Shown: positions 42,653 to 52,270 of the stretch, piece by piece
Position numbering within the stretch: the first letter of the stretch is position 1
How the letters are laid out: each line of letters starts with the position of its first letter
The notes under the pieces: model-generated
Told to the model about the DNA's origin: nothing
The model's input: the letters and a program-made list of their open reading frames with translations, nothing else
The model's database searches: none
Origin: Mycolicibacterium wolinskyi
GTDB taxonomy: Bacteria; Actinomycetota; Actinomycetes; Mycobacteriales; Mycobacteriaceae
DNA length: 64,000 nt
Direction: 5' to 3'
Assembly: GCF_002101965.1 (NCBI RefSeq)
Contig: NZ_LQQA01000010.1
Span: 186,001-250,000, forward strand
Translations under genes and position numbers: made by a program

Positions 42653-43580
42653 ACAACGCGATGCCGTCGAGGATGTCATGCTCGCTGACCACGACCTGAT
42701 CGATGCCGGCCCGGTCACCTAACACCGCAGCCAGTTCCTCGACGATGAGCGCGCCGCCCCCGATGACGTCGGCCCGCCCCTCGTGCATGGGCCCGAGCGC
42801 GAGGCGCTGCTGCTTCGTCATACCGATGAGCTCATCGCACACTCGCAGCAGATCATCGAAACCGATGCGCGACAGGTGAATAGCGTCGGCATCGTATTCG
42901 GTCATCCCCTGCGCGAGCGCGGACAGCGTCGTCATCGTCCCCGCCACACCCACCCACGTGTGCGCGCCGTCCACCGGAACCGCACGCAGCGCCTCGGCAA
43001 GCCCGTCACGCACCACCGCGCGGGCAGCCTCGACCTCGGCGGCGGTCGGCGGATCGCTGTGCAGGCACCGCTCGGTCAACCGCACGCAGCCGATGTCGGC
43101 CGAGAAGCTGGCCTGAACCGAATCTCTTCCGACGACCAGCTCAGTGGAGCCACCGCCCAGGTCGACGACCACGAAAGGCGCCTGCGCCGGGTCGAGTTCA
43201 CCCACCGCGCCGCGGAACGAGAGTTCGGCCTCCTCGGTTCCGGTGATCACCTCGGCGACACTGCCCGGCACGACCGCGCCCAACTGGCGCGCGGTCATCG
43301 CGAAGAACTCATCGCGGTTGCCGGCATCGCGGGCTGCCGAGGTGGCGACCATCCGCACCGCCGACACCGAGTGCTTGGTCATCAGCGCGGCATAGTCGGC
43401 CAACGCGGACTCGGTGCGCGCCAACGCTTCCGGCGCGAACTCACCCGTCGCATCGACACCCTGACCGAGCCGCACGATCCGCATCTCGCGATGGACGTCG
43501 CGCAGCCGGCCGTCCACGGCGTCGGCGATCAGCAGACGAATCGAGTTGGTGCCACAGTCGATTGCTCCGACGCGATTCAT
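42636..43580 (-). CDS. ppx2: Ppx/GppA family exopolyphosphatase (Ppx2)
   Basis: 314 residues from ATG 43580. ASKHA-type ATPase fold: AAIDCGTNSIRLLIADA-like start (VGAIDCGTNSIRLL), VVDLGGGSTELVVG and AGTMTTLSALA. It matches the Rv1026 position next to a DUF501 gene. In M. tuberculosis Ppx2 is reported to act on polyphosphate or related (p)ppGpp chemistry; the true substrate is debated. ATGA overlap with the DUF501 gene and the 8-base overlap before it make a tight operon with the FtsB-like gene. The C-terminal end overlaps the convergent flavoprotein. Confidence 0.9.
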   Translation of the reverse strand: MNRVGAIDCGTNSIRLLIADAVDGRLRDVHREMRIVRLGQGVDATGEFAPEALARTESALADYAALMTKHSVSAVRMVATSAARDAGNRDEFFAMTARQLGAVVPGSVAEVITGTEEAELSFRGAVGELDPAQAPFVVVDLGGGSTELVVGRDSVQASFSADIGCVRLTERCLHSDPPTAAEVEAARAVVRDGLAEALRAVPVDGAHTWVGVAGTMTTLSALAQGMTEYDADAIHLSRIGFDDLLRVCDELIGMTKQQRLALGPMHEGRADVIGGGALIVEELAAVLGDRAGIDQVVVSEHDILDGIALSIAPG

Positions 43581-44068
43581 GCCCACGTACTCCGATCCAG
43601 TATCCCGGCCATGGCAGGTTCGACGGCGAGGATCGCCAACGCCTCATCGCCCAACGGGTTGACACCGGGGCCCTTGGCCAGCGAGTGCGCCATCAGCACA
43701 TGCAGGCACTTGACGCGGTCGGGCATACCGCCGCCAGTGAACGTCGTGCCCAGCGGCTCGATCGCGTCGCGTTCGGCCAGATACGACTCGTGCGCGGCCC
43801 GGTACGCCGCGGCCAGCTCCGGATCCTCCTGCAGCCGTTGGGTCATATCGCGCATCAGGCCCGACGATTCCAGCCGGCTCGCGGCCGCGGTCAGCACCGG
43901 ATGCGTGAGGTAGTACAGCGTCGGGAACGGCGTGCCGTCCGGCAGCTTGGGCGCGGTCTTCACCACGCCGGGCTCACCGTTCGGGCAGCGGTAGGCGATT
44001 TCGAGGACACCGCGCGGCTCACGGCCCAATTGCCGTGTGACAGCGTCGATGTCGGCGGGGTCAACCAC
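43577..44068 (-). CDS. DUF501 domain protein
   Basis: 163 residues. DUF501 hallmarks are DIDAVTRQLGREPRGVLEIAYRCPNGEPGVVKTAP, FPTLYYLTHPVL and GTTFTGGGMPDRVKCLHVLMAHSLAKGPGVNPLGDEAL, including the conserved Cys and His residues near CPNG and KCLHVLMAHSL. It corresponds to Rv1025. The biochemical role is unknown. Between an FtsB/DivIC-like gene and Ppx2 in nearly all actinobacteria, so a link to cell division or phosphate signalling is possible. Confidence 0.9.
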   Translation of the reverse strand: MVDPADIDAVTRQLGREPRGVLEIAYRCPNGEPGVVKTAPKLPDGTPFPTLYYLTHPVLTAAASRLESSGLMRDMTQRLQEDPELAAAYRAAHESYLAERDAIEPLGTTFTGGGMPDRVKCLHVLMAHSLAKGPGVNPLGDEALAILAVEPAMAGILDRSTWA

Positions 44069-44723
44069 CGGGCGCCGGCGTGGGTGGTGGCGGGCCCGCT
44101 GGCGGCGGGGCCGGCGGGACGGCGGACGTCACCCCGTGCGGCTGATCGGCGATCGTGTGCCACAGCGAGGTGTACCAGGGCTGACCGGCGGGAACCGTGG
44201 AGCCGGGAGCGCCGGGGACCCCTGGCTCGGCGGGCACGGCAGCCGTCGGCGGCAACTGAACCTGGTACGGGGTGTCACCGGGCATGACGAAGCCCAACCG
44301 CTCGCGCGCCTGGGCCGCGATGTACACCGGATCGGCCAGTTTGACCTTCTGCTGTTCGAGCTCGGCGATCTGCGCTCGCAATTGTTCCTCGCTGGCCTTG
44401 AGCTGTTTCATCTCGGTGCGTTGCGCGAAGTATGTGCGGACCGGGCCGGCGATCGTCAGCGTCAGCACACACACCACGGCAGCCAGGATCGCAGCGCGCC
44501 GGGCCGCCGAGCCGAACCGCTGTTCGGACTGCAGCTCGGCCTGCTGTTGTGCCTGTACCGCAATGGCTTTGGTGACGGCCTCGTCGGGCGCCTGCTCGAT
44601 CTGCGCAGGCCGGTTGTCGGTCACCCGGCGCCGGGCCTGCGCCGGTCGCGGCCGATTCGACTTGCCCGACTTCCCCGGCCCTCCAGGTCGGGAGGCCGGG
44701 GATCGTCGCTTCGGATCGGGCAT
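44061..44723 (-). CDS. FtsB/DivIC-like septum formation initiator
   Basis: 220 residues. A Pro/Arg-rich cytoplasmic N-terminus (~85 residues) precedes one membrane helix (AAILAAVVCVLTLTIAGPV), then a coiled coil (MKQLKASEEQLRAQIAELEQQKVKL) and the DivIC motif DPVYIAAQARERLGFVMPGD. A Pro-rich tail follows. It corresponds to Rv1024. It should join the FtsL/FtsQ divisome complex at midcell. It follows eno in the same direction with a 45-base gap, and overlaps the DUF501 gene by 8 bases. Confidence 0.88.
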   Translation of the reverse strand: MPDPKRRSPASRPGGPGKSGKSNRPRPAQARRRVTDNRPAQIEQAPDEAVTKAIAVQAQQQAELQSEQRFGSAARRAAILAAVVCVLTLTIAGPVRTYFAQRTEMKQLKASEEQLRAQIAELEQQKVKLADPVYIAAQARERLGFVMPGDTPYQVQLPPTAAVPAEPGVPGAPGSTVPAGQPWYTSLWHTIADQPHGVTSAVPPAPPPAGPPPPTPAPGG

Positions 44724-44768
44724 CGTGGTCAGGCCAACCCGGTCAGGTCCGCATCATGGGGCGCTCGG

Positions 44769-46100
<1,332 letters not shown>

Positions 46101-46140
46101 CTACTGCATGAGCCTAGAGCCTGCGGTAGCCGGAGTCGTG

Positions 46141-46872
46141 TCAGAGGGGGTGACCGGACGCGTACGCGGTGGCCCAGTCCCGCACCGCACGCGCGTACTG
46201 CTCGGAGTTGTTGTAGGCCTTCAGCGCCTTCATCCAGCCGCGCGGGTTCGACAGGTCCTTGCCGTTCCAGCACAGCAGTCCGGCCGCCGAGAGCGCGGCG
46301 TCGTCGAAATTGTCGGGGCTGACCTTGCCGTCGTTGTTGGCGTCCACCCCGAAGTGACCCCACGTCTCGGGGATGAACTGCATGGGCCCCATCGCGCGGT
46401 CCAGCTGGTCGTCGCCGTCGAGCTTGCCGCCATCGGTGTCGGCGATCCGCAGATTTCCCGCGGTCCCGTCGAGTTGCACACCCCGGATGGGCGGGCTGAC
46501 GTCACCGTTCGGGGCGACCATCGCGCCGCGGTAGGTGCCGTGATGGCTCTCCACCATGCCGATGCCGGCCAGCGTGGTCCATTTGACGTTGCAGTTCGGG
46601 TTCTCGACCTCGGCGACGCGGGCCGCGTAGGCATAGGCCTCCAGGGCATTGACGGGCATGCCCAGCGCGGGCGCCCGCTCGGCCGCCCACTCGCGGAGCG
46701 CATCGGCGGGCCTGCCCTTGGCGTAGGTGTCGATCTGGGGAACCGGATCGCCTGCGGGTGGTGGCACGCCCTCGGGGATCGGGGTGCCGAGCTGCCACGA
46801 ACAGCTGGAAGCCATCAGCAGTGCTGTCGCTGCAATCACCGCGACAGCCCGCAGCCAACGAACTGGCGACAC
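46141..46872 (-). CDS. lpqU: LpqU-like lipoprotein, lytic transglycosylase fold
   Basis: 243 residues. Lipoprotein signal RAVAVIAATALLMASSC with lipobox MASSC. The mature domain is a SLT/MltB-like transglycosylase: LAGIGMVESHHGTYRGA contains the catalytic-type Glu, DRAMGPMQFIPETWGHFGVDANNDGKVSPDNFDDAALSAAGLLC is the conserved second half, and YNNSEQYARAVRDWA follows. It corresponds to Rv1022. It should cleave or bind peptidoglycan outside the membrane. It lies 88 bases after eno's start, same direction. Confidence 0.88.
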   Translation of the reverse strand: MSPVRWLRAVAVIAATALLMASSCSWQLGTPIPEGVPPPAGDPVPQIDTYAKGRPADALREWAAERAPALGMPVNALEAYAYAARVAEVENPNCNVKWTTLAGIGMVESHHGTYRGAMVAPNGDVSPPIRGVQLDGTAGNLRIADTDGGKLDGDDQLDRAMGPMQFIPETWGHFGVDANNDGKVSPDNFDDAALSAAGLLCWNGKDLSNPRGWMKALKAYNNSEQYARAVRDWATAYASGHPL

Positions 46873-46981
46873 CGGACTCCCTCAACCTGCTCTACTCGTG
46901 GCCCATCGTCCCATGCGCGGGGCGCGGCTCGGTGACCGACAGCCCCAGCGCGAACTCGACCGAACGTTGACCGCCCCCTGC

Positions 46982-47000
46982 TAAGGTGAGCCACGCCTTG
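46982..47000 (+). promoter_or_regulatory. IdeR-like iron box upstream of efeU
   Basis: TAAGGTGAGCCACGCCTTG matches the DtxR/IdeR consensus TTAGGTTAGGCTAACCTAA at 11 of 19 positions, with the best agreement in the left half (AAGGTGAGC). A related half-site pair, GGCAAGCC and AAGGCTA, follows within 20 bases. It sits 52 bases before the efeU start, so iron repression of efeUOB is plausible. Confidence 0.5.
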
Positions 47001-47051
47001 CTATGGCAAGCCAAGGCTACGTATTTTCTCCGGTCAAGCGAGGACGCTTTG

Positions 47052-47978
47052 ATGACTGCCATCGCAGACGCTCCGACCAGCCTTCTGGCCGCATCCAACA
47101 TCACATCGCAGCTGTTCGGCAGCGGTTTGATCGGCCTGCGCGAAGGTTTGGAAGCCGCGATCGTGGTCTCGATTCTCGTCGCGTTTCTCGTCAAATCCGA
47201 GCGCCGAGACGCACTCAAATGGGTGTGGCTGGGAGTTGGCTGTGCGATTGCTGTGACCATCATCGTGTTCCTCGCGATCCAGTTCGGGGAGAACACGATC
47301 AGCGGTCTCGGCGCGGAAGCCATCGCCGGCATCGCCTCACTGCTCGCGGTCGTCATCGTCACCACGATGGTGCTGTGGATGAAGAAGGCCGCCGCGTCGA
47401 TGTCGGGCGAGCTACGCAGCGAGATGTCGCGGGCACTGCAGACCGGCGGGCCCGCGGTCGCGCTGCTGGCGTTCCTCGCGGTCGGCCGCGAAGGCGTCGA
47501 GACCGCGCTGTTCATGGTGGGCTACGCCGAAGCCGAGACACTCTGGCCGCTGACGGGCCTCATCATCGGCGTGCTGATCGCGGCTGCGATCGCCTACGGC
47601 ATGTACGCCGGCGCCGTCCGGATCGACCTCGCGAAGTTCTTCAAGTACACCGGCGTGTTCCTCATCGTCGTGGCGGCCGGCATCCTCGCCTATGGCATCA
47701 AGGCGCTGCAGACCGTCGGCTGGATCCCCGGCCTCGGCTCGGTGGCCTTCGACATGAGCGGTGCGTTCGACTGGTCGGCCTGGTACGGCGAGATCATCCA
47801 GGGCATCTTCAACATCGACCCGACGCCGACGCTGCTGCAGTTCGCCGCGTGGCTGGCCTACATCGTCATCGTGCTCGCGCTGTTCCTCAAGCCGGCCCGC
47901 TCAGCTGACGTCCCCGCATCCTCCGAGCCGAGTGTCGACCCGGAGTCCTCCACCTCCTCCGAAAGGTCGTCCAAGTGA
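47052..47978 (+). CDS. efeU: EfeU (FTR1-type) iron permease
   Basis: 308 residues from ATG 47052, seven membrane helices. The two R-E-G-x-E iron-binding motifs are GLREGLEAAIVVS and VGREGVETALFMV, the hallmark of FTR1/EfeU permeases. It imports iron from the EfeO/EfeB periplasmic partners. The hydrophilic C-terminal tail (VPASSEPSVDPESSTSSERSS) is cytoplasmic. GAGGAC precedes the start. The efeO start overlaps its stop by GTGA. Confidence 0.93.
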   Translation: MTAIADAPTSLLAASNITSQLFGSGLIGLREGLEAAIVVSILVAFLVKSERRDALKWVWLGVGCAIAVTIIVFLAIQFGENTISGLGAEAIAGIASLLAVVIVTTMVLWMKKAAASMSGELRSEMSRALQTGGPAVALLAFLAVGREGVETALFMVGYAEAETLWPLTGLIIGVLIAAAIAYGMYAGAVRIDLAKFFKYTGVFLIVVAAGILAYGIKALQTVGWIPGLGSVAFDMSGAFDWSAWYGEIIQGIFNIDPTPTLLQFAAWLAYIVIVLALFLKPARSADVPASSEPSVDPESSTSSERSSK

Positions 47979-49144
47979 AGATCACCCCCGCTGTGAAGTC
48001 TGGAGTTGCGGCCACTGCCGCCGTGCTTGCCGGTTTCTCCCTGGCCGGCTGCCAGGCCAAGGAATCCGCGCCCAGCGGCGAGGCGGGCGGCGACAAGCCT
48101 GCCCAGATCACCGTCGACGCGTCGGACACCGAGTGCAAGCTGTCGGGCACCGAGGCCGTCACCGGGCCGAGCACGTTCGTCGTCACCAACAATGGCACCA
48201 AGGTCACCGAGTTCTACGTCTACGGCGAGGGTGAGCGCGTCATGGGCGAGGTGGAGAACATCTCCCCCGGGCTCAAGCGTCAGCTCATCGTGCAGCTGAC
48301 CCAGCCCGGCACCTACCAGACCTCGTGCCGGCCCGGGATGGTCGGCGAGGGCATCCGCGGTGACTTCGTTGTCAGCGGCGAAGCCGTGCAGGTCGACACC
48401 GAGGGCAAGTTCAAAGAGGCCGCCGACAGCTACAAGCGTTACGTCAACAGTCAGACCGACGCGCTGATCCCGGCCGTCGAGGAGTTCGTCGCCGCGATCA
48501 AGGCCAAGGACATCGCCAAGGCCAAGTCGCTGTTCCCGACGTCACGCACGTACTACGAGCGGATCGAGCCGGTCGCCGAATCGTTCCCCAACGACCTCGA
48601 CCCGCGCATCGACCTGCGTGAGGCCGACCTCGAGCCGGGCCAGAAGTGGACCGGATTCCACCGCCTGGAGAAGGACCTGTGGGTGACGGGTCTGCAGCCC
48701 GACACCAACGCGATCGCCGACCAGCTCGTGGCCGACGTCAAGGAACTCGACGCCGGGGTCAAGGCGCCGGACTGGAGCATCGACTCCACCCAGATCGCCG
48801 GTGGCGCGCAGGGCCTGCTCGACGAGGTCGCGATCAGCAAGATCAGCGGCGAAGAGGACATCTTCAGCCACACCGATCTGTGGGACTTCAAGGCCAACGT
48901 CGAAGGCTCGCAGACCGCGGTCGCCTCGGTGCGCCCGATCCTCGACGAGCGCAACCCCGATCTGGGCAAGCGCGTCGATCAGCGCTTCGCCGAGGTCGAA
49001 GCCTTGCTGGAGAAGTATCGTGAAGGCGATGGTTTCGTCTCCTACGACAAGGTGACCGAACCGCAACGTCAGGAGCTCTCGCGCGCCATCGACGCGCTGA
49101 GCAAAGAGGTCAGCCAGGTGCAAGGTGTCATCGCCCCACAGTGA
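47975..49144 (+). CDS. efeO: EfeO iron-uptake lipoprotein
   Basis: 389 residues. Lipoprotein signal VLAGFSLAGC with lipobox LAGC. An N-terminal cupredoxin-like domain (ITVDASDTECKLSGTEAVTG, TYQTSCRPGMVGEGIRG) is joined to a peptidase-M75/imelysin domain with the iron-site motif H-x-x-E in GFHRLEKDLW. It binds iron outside the membrane and passes it to EfeU. Translation is coupled to efeU at GTG 47975, and efeB starts 20 bases before its stop. Confidence 0.93.
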   Translation: MKITPAVKSGVAATAAVLAGFSLAGCQAKESAPSGEAGGDKPAQITVDASDTECKLSGTEAVTGPSTFVVTNNGTKVTEFYVYGEGERVMGEVENISPGLKRQLIVQLTQPGTYQTSCRPGMVGEGIRGDFVVSGEAVQVDTEGKFKEAADSYKRYVNSQTDALIPAVEEFVAAIKAKDIAKAKSLFPTSRTYYERIEPVAESFPNDLDPRIDLREADLEPGQKWTGFHRLEKDLWVTGLQPDTNAIADQLVADVKELDAGVKAPDWSIDSTQIAGGAQGLLDEVAISKISGEEDIFSHTDLWDFKANVEGSQTAVASVRPILDERNPDLGKRVDQRFAEVEALLEKYREGDGFVSYDKVTEPQRQELSRAIDALSKEVSQVQGVIAPQ

Positions 49145-50453
49145 GTCCGTCGACGAGTCCGTCGACAAGCGGGAACCCCAGCCGTCGGGCATTTCTCGAC
49201 GCAAGCTGTTCGGTGCGGCTGGGGTCACCGCGGCGGTAGTCGGTGCGGCCAGCGCGGGTGCGCTGGCCGGCCGTGCTTCGGCGGCGGCCAGCTCGCCCCA
49301 CGGCCAGCTGCAGGGTCCGGTGCCGTTCCGCGGTGAGCGGCAGGCCGGCATCATCACCGAAGCCCAGGACCGGATGCACTTCTGTGCGTTCGATGTCACG
49401 ACCGACAAACGCGAGGACGTCATCGCGCTGCTGCAGCAGTGGACGGAGATGGCCGAGCGCATGACCCGCGGCGAGGAAACCGAGCCGGGCGGAGCGGTCG
49501 ACGGCAACCCCTACGCGCCACCCTCCGACACCGGCGAAGCTCTCGGCCTGCCCGCCTCGCAGTTGACCCTGACGATCGGCTTCGGGCCGACCTTCTTTCT
49601 CAAGGACGGCAAGGACCGCTTCGGTATCGCCGACCAGAAACCCGCCGAGCTCGCCGCCCTGCCGAAATTCCCCAACGAGACGATGGATCCCGCCAAATCC
49701 GGCGGCGACATCTGCGTACAGGCGTGCGCCAACGATCCGCAGGTTGCCGTGCACGCGATCCGCAACCTGGCCCGCGTCGGATTCGGGACCGTCGCAGTGC
49801 GCTACTCGCAACTCGGGTTCGGCCGCACGTCGTCCACCACGCGTGATCAGGCCACGCCGCGAAACCTGTTCGGGTTCAAGGACGGAACCAACAACATCAA
49901 GGCCGACCAGACCGACCTACTGGACAAGCACGTGTGGGTCGCCGACGGTGACGGCCCGGCCTGGCTGACCGGCGGCACCTACCTCATGACGCGACGCATC
50001 CGCATGCGCATCGAGAACTGGGACCGCACCACCCTGCTCGAGCAGGAGCGCGTCATCGGCCGCCAGAAGGGCAGCGGCGCCCCCAATGGTCTGCAGGAAG
50101 AATTCGAGGAACTCGATCTCGACCTCGCCGACGACAAGGGCACACCGTTGATCGACGTCGACGCCCACGTCCGGCTCGTCTCACCGCAGAATCTCGGCGG
50201 CATCGAGATCTTGCGCCGCGGTTACAACTTCACCGACGGCACAGACGGTTTCGGCCATCTCGACGCGGGCTTGTTCTTCATCGCGTTCGTGCGCAGCCCG
50301 GAGAAACAGTTCATCCCGATGCTCGGCGAGATGTCGCGCAAGGACGCCATGAACGAGTACATCACCCACACCGGCACTGCGGTGTTCGCCTGCCCGCCCG
50401 GGCTGAAAGAAGGCGACACGTCGGCCTATTGGGGTTCGACGCTGTTCACCTGA
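49125..50453 (+). CDS. efeB: EfeB Dyp-type haem peroxidase
   Basis: 442 residues with a Tat signal (SRRKLFGAAGVTAAVVGAASAGALAGRASAA). The Dyp-peroxidase signature G-x-x-D-G is GFKDGTNNI, and the proximal haem His and distal Arg are expected in the GGIEILRRGYNF and MTRRIRMRIENW regions. It acts outside the membrane, oxidising Fe(II) or releasing iron from haem for EfeO/EfeU. The 20-base overlap with efeO makes a compact efeUOB operon. It ends 67 bases before the palindromic element at 50521. Confidence 0.93.
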   Translation: MSSPHSESVDESVDKREPQPSGISRRKLFGAAGVTAAVVGAASAGALAGRASAAASSPHGQLQGPVPFRGERQAGIITEAQDRMHFCAFDVTTDKREDVIALLQQWTEMAERMTRGEETEPGGAVDGNPYAPPSDTGEALGLPASQLTLTIGFGPTFFLKDGKDRFGIADQKPAELAALPKFPNETMDPAKSGGDICVQACANDPQVAVHAIRNLARVGFGTVAVRYSQLGFGRTSSTTRDQATPRNLFGFKDGTNNIKADQTDLLDKHVWVADGDGPAWLTGGTYLMTRRIRMRIENWDRTTLLEQERVIGRQKGSGAPNGLQEEFEELDLDLADDKGTPLIDVDAHVRLVSPQNLGGIEILRRGYNFTDGTDGFGHLDAGLFFIAFVRSPEKQFIPMLGEMSRKDAMNEYITHTGTAVFACPPGLKEGDTSAYWGSTLFT

Positions 50454-50520
50454 GCGCTGTTCCCCTGCGCTGTTCTTCTGCGCCGGCCGGAGCGCCGCCG
50501 CTGTCCCCACGGTGGGGTTG

Positions 50521-50982
50521 TGCCCGCCTATTAGCGACAAAGTCGCGGAAATCGCCTCACGAAGCCCACTGGTCCCGTAAGCACCACGCCGTGAACACCT
50601 TCAGGCACTTGAGTCGCAAGCGCCTCTCCTGCAACGGAATTCGGCGTGCCCACCTACGAGCGACATTGTCGCTGTTGGCCGTATCAAGCGCGGCGCGTAG
50701 CCACGGCCCGCGCGTGAAGCTTTATGGCCAAAAAGAGCCCCGGGACCGCCATCACGCTTCAATCGCGGAACGTGGAGCTCGAATGGTTGATGTATCTGGC
50801 AACAAATTTCGAGTGGTCGTCCGACCGCCAGCGAATTTGTCGCTGTAATGCGGGCAGCCGAAAACGTGCGACGGACGTGGTGGATGGTGCTGAGGGTAGC
50901 CATGTGATCCGGCAGCTGAGACACCAGAGGCCTATGCGGCGCATGTGGCGATTTCCGCGACATTGTCGCTAATAGGCGGGCA
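50521..50982. repeat. 462-bp element with 36-bp terminal inverted repeats and symmetric palindromes
   Basis: Bases 50521-50556 are the inverted complement of 50947-50982 with one mismatch. Inside, four palindrome-like units, AGCGAC-n3-GTCGC(T/G) or close variants, lie at 50533, 50659, 50830 and 50956. Their spacings are 126, 171 and 126 bases, exactly symmetric about the centre. There is no gene of credible length or codon use and no clear target duplication. It occupies nearly all of the 566-base gap between efeB and mazG. It resembles a MITE, or a large structured repeat or protein-binding array. Confidence 0.7.
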
Positions 50983-51019
50983 GCACGGCACCTGGCCCAG
51001 AGCGGCGCGAAGGTCGGGC

Positions 51020-52132
51020 TCAGTCGTCGGCGCGGTCGGGTTGTGCGGGACCCTCGGATTCGGTCTGCGCTTCGTCGGGCTCGGATTCCTCGTCCGGCGT
51101 GGGCGCCTCGACCGGCGTCTCGTCGGGCGCGGATTCTTCGTCGACATCGGCGGTTTCGTCGACTTCGGGTTCCGGCTCTGCCGCGGCGAAATCACCTGTC
51201 GGCCAGTAAGTGCGCCACTCGTCCTCGGTGATCGTGCCCAGTGGGGTCACGTCGAGTTCCTCGGGGACGTCCTCGCCGCGGCGGCCGGCGGCGACGTCGG
51301 ATTCTACCAGCCGCACGGTGTCCATGAACTCCAACACCGCTGTGCGGAGCTCATTTTCGGCGTCGGTATCGCCCGACACAGTGACCGATGTCAGCGATGC
51401 GGGTACCAGATCGGCGGGAAGGCCGGCTTGCGTCACGCGGGCAATCACCTTCTGCGCCAACGCCAGCGCCGGCTGTCCGGTGGGCACGTCGTCCATGCTG
51501 GACGTGCGGGATTTCACCGACCGCTCCTGGGCCTTGCGTTCTTCCCATTGGGCGAGTTGCTCGTCGAGTGAAATCGATTCGCCCGCAAGGACTGCCGGAA
51601 CGCGGTTGCCGAGTTTGCGGACGAGCGCGTCGGCGACGTCGTCGATGTTGAACGGATGGTGTGGCGCGTCCTCGGCGATGCGCGCGTGGAACAAAACCTG
51701 CAGCAGCACGTCGCCGAGTTCCTCGCGCAGCTCGTCGGCGTTGCCGCCGCGGACCGCGTCGAACAGCTCGTAGGTTTCTTCGAGGAGGTAGCGGCGCAGC
51801 GAGTCGTGGGTCTGCTCACTCTCCCACGGCCCGGAGGTGCGCAGCTTGTCCATCATGGCCACCGCATCGACGATCCGCTCACCGGGCTGCGCCTCGGGCG
51901 CGGCGATGAGGCGTTCGCCTGCTGCGAGACGGGCCTTGACCGCTGGGTGCTCGGGATCGGAGGACAGCAGGACGGGAGCGTCGTCGCCGTCATAAGCGGG
52001 GCGCGCGGCAGGCAGCGACCACGGCACCTTGACTGGCATCTCCTCGGTGTACTGCACATCACCGGTGAGCAGATCGATCGCGTCGACTGGGATGAGTGAC
52101 GGGCGGCGGGGGTCGACCAATACGACGGTCAT
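51020..52132 (-). CDS. mazG: MazG nucleoside triphosphate pyrophosphohydrolase
   Basis: 370 residues from ATG 52132. The catalytic MazG domain has LLEETYELFDAVRGG (E-E-x-x-E) and ELREELGDVLLQVLFHARIAED (E-x-x-D). An N-terminal ~90-residue segment and C-terminal half follow the Rv1021 pattern. The last ~50 residues are an extreme acidic tail (EPEVDETADVDEESAPDE and more) absent from M. tuberculosis MazG as I recall it. It hydrolyses aberrant dNTPs such as oxidised dCTP to limit mutation. The gene lies between lpqU and mfd in the M. tuberculosis order. Confidence 0.92.
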   Translation of the reverse strand: MTVVLVDPRRPSLIPVDAIDLLTGDVQYTEEMPVKVPWSLPAARPAYDGDDAPVLLSSDPEHPAVKARLAAGERLIAAPEAQPGERIVDAVAMMDKLRTSGPWESEQTHDSLRRYLLEETYELFDAVRGGNADELREELGDVLLQVLFHARIAEDAPHHPFNIDDVADALVRKLGNRVPAVLAGESISLDEQLAQWEERKAQERSVKSRTSSMDDVPTGQPALALAQKVIARVTQAGLPADLVPASLTSVTVSGDTDAENELRTAVLEFMDTVRLVESDVAAGRRGEDVPEELDVTPLGTITEDEWRTYWPTGDFAAAEPEPEVDETADVDEESAPDETPVEAPTPDEESEPDEAQTESEGPAQPDRADD

Positions 52133-52218
52133 CGGGCAACACCCCCTCACGCATTTCGAGACCGCTGATCTCGGTTATACCAACACGTTGCCGGACCCGG
52201 ACGCGCCTGGTCACACGG

Positions 52219-52252
52219 GATGGCCGCCCTGCCCGAAGGCAAGGCGGCCATC
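52219..52252 (-). terminator. Hairpin terminator after the PDV-repeat gene
   Basis: GATGGCCGCC pairs with GGCGGCCATC, and the loop contains a further TGCC-CGAA-GGCA stem, giving a long near-continuous hairpin. It lies 18 bases beyond the stop of the minus-strand PDV-repeat gene. Confidence 0.75.
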
Positions 52253-52270
52253 ATGTCACATCCGGGTGAG

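Noticed and set aside
50429..50848. 139-aa frame in the efeB-mazG gap
   Set aside because: It overlaps the end of efeB, is Arg/Ser/His-rich without family features, and is interrupted by the symmetric repeat structure.
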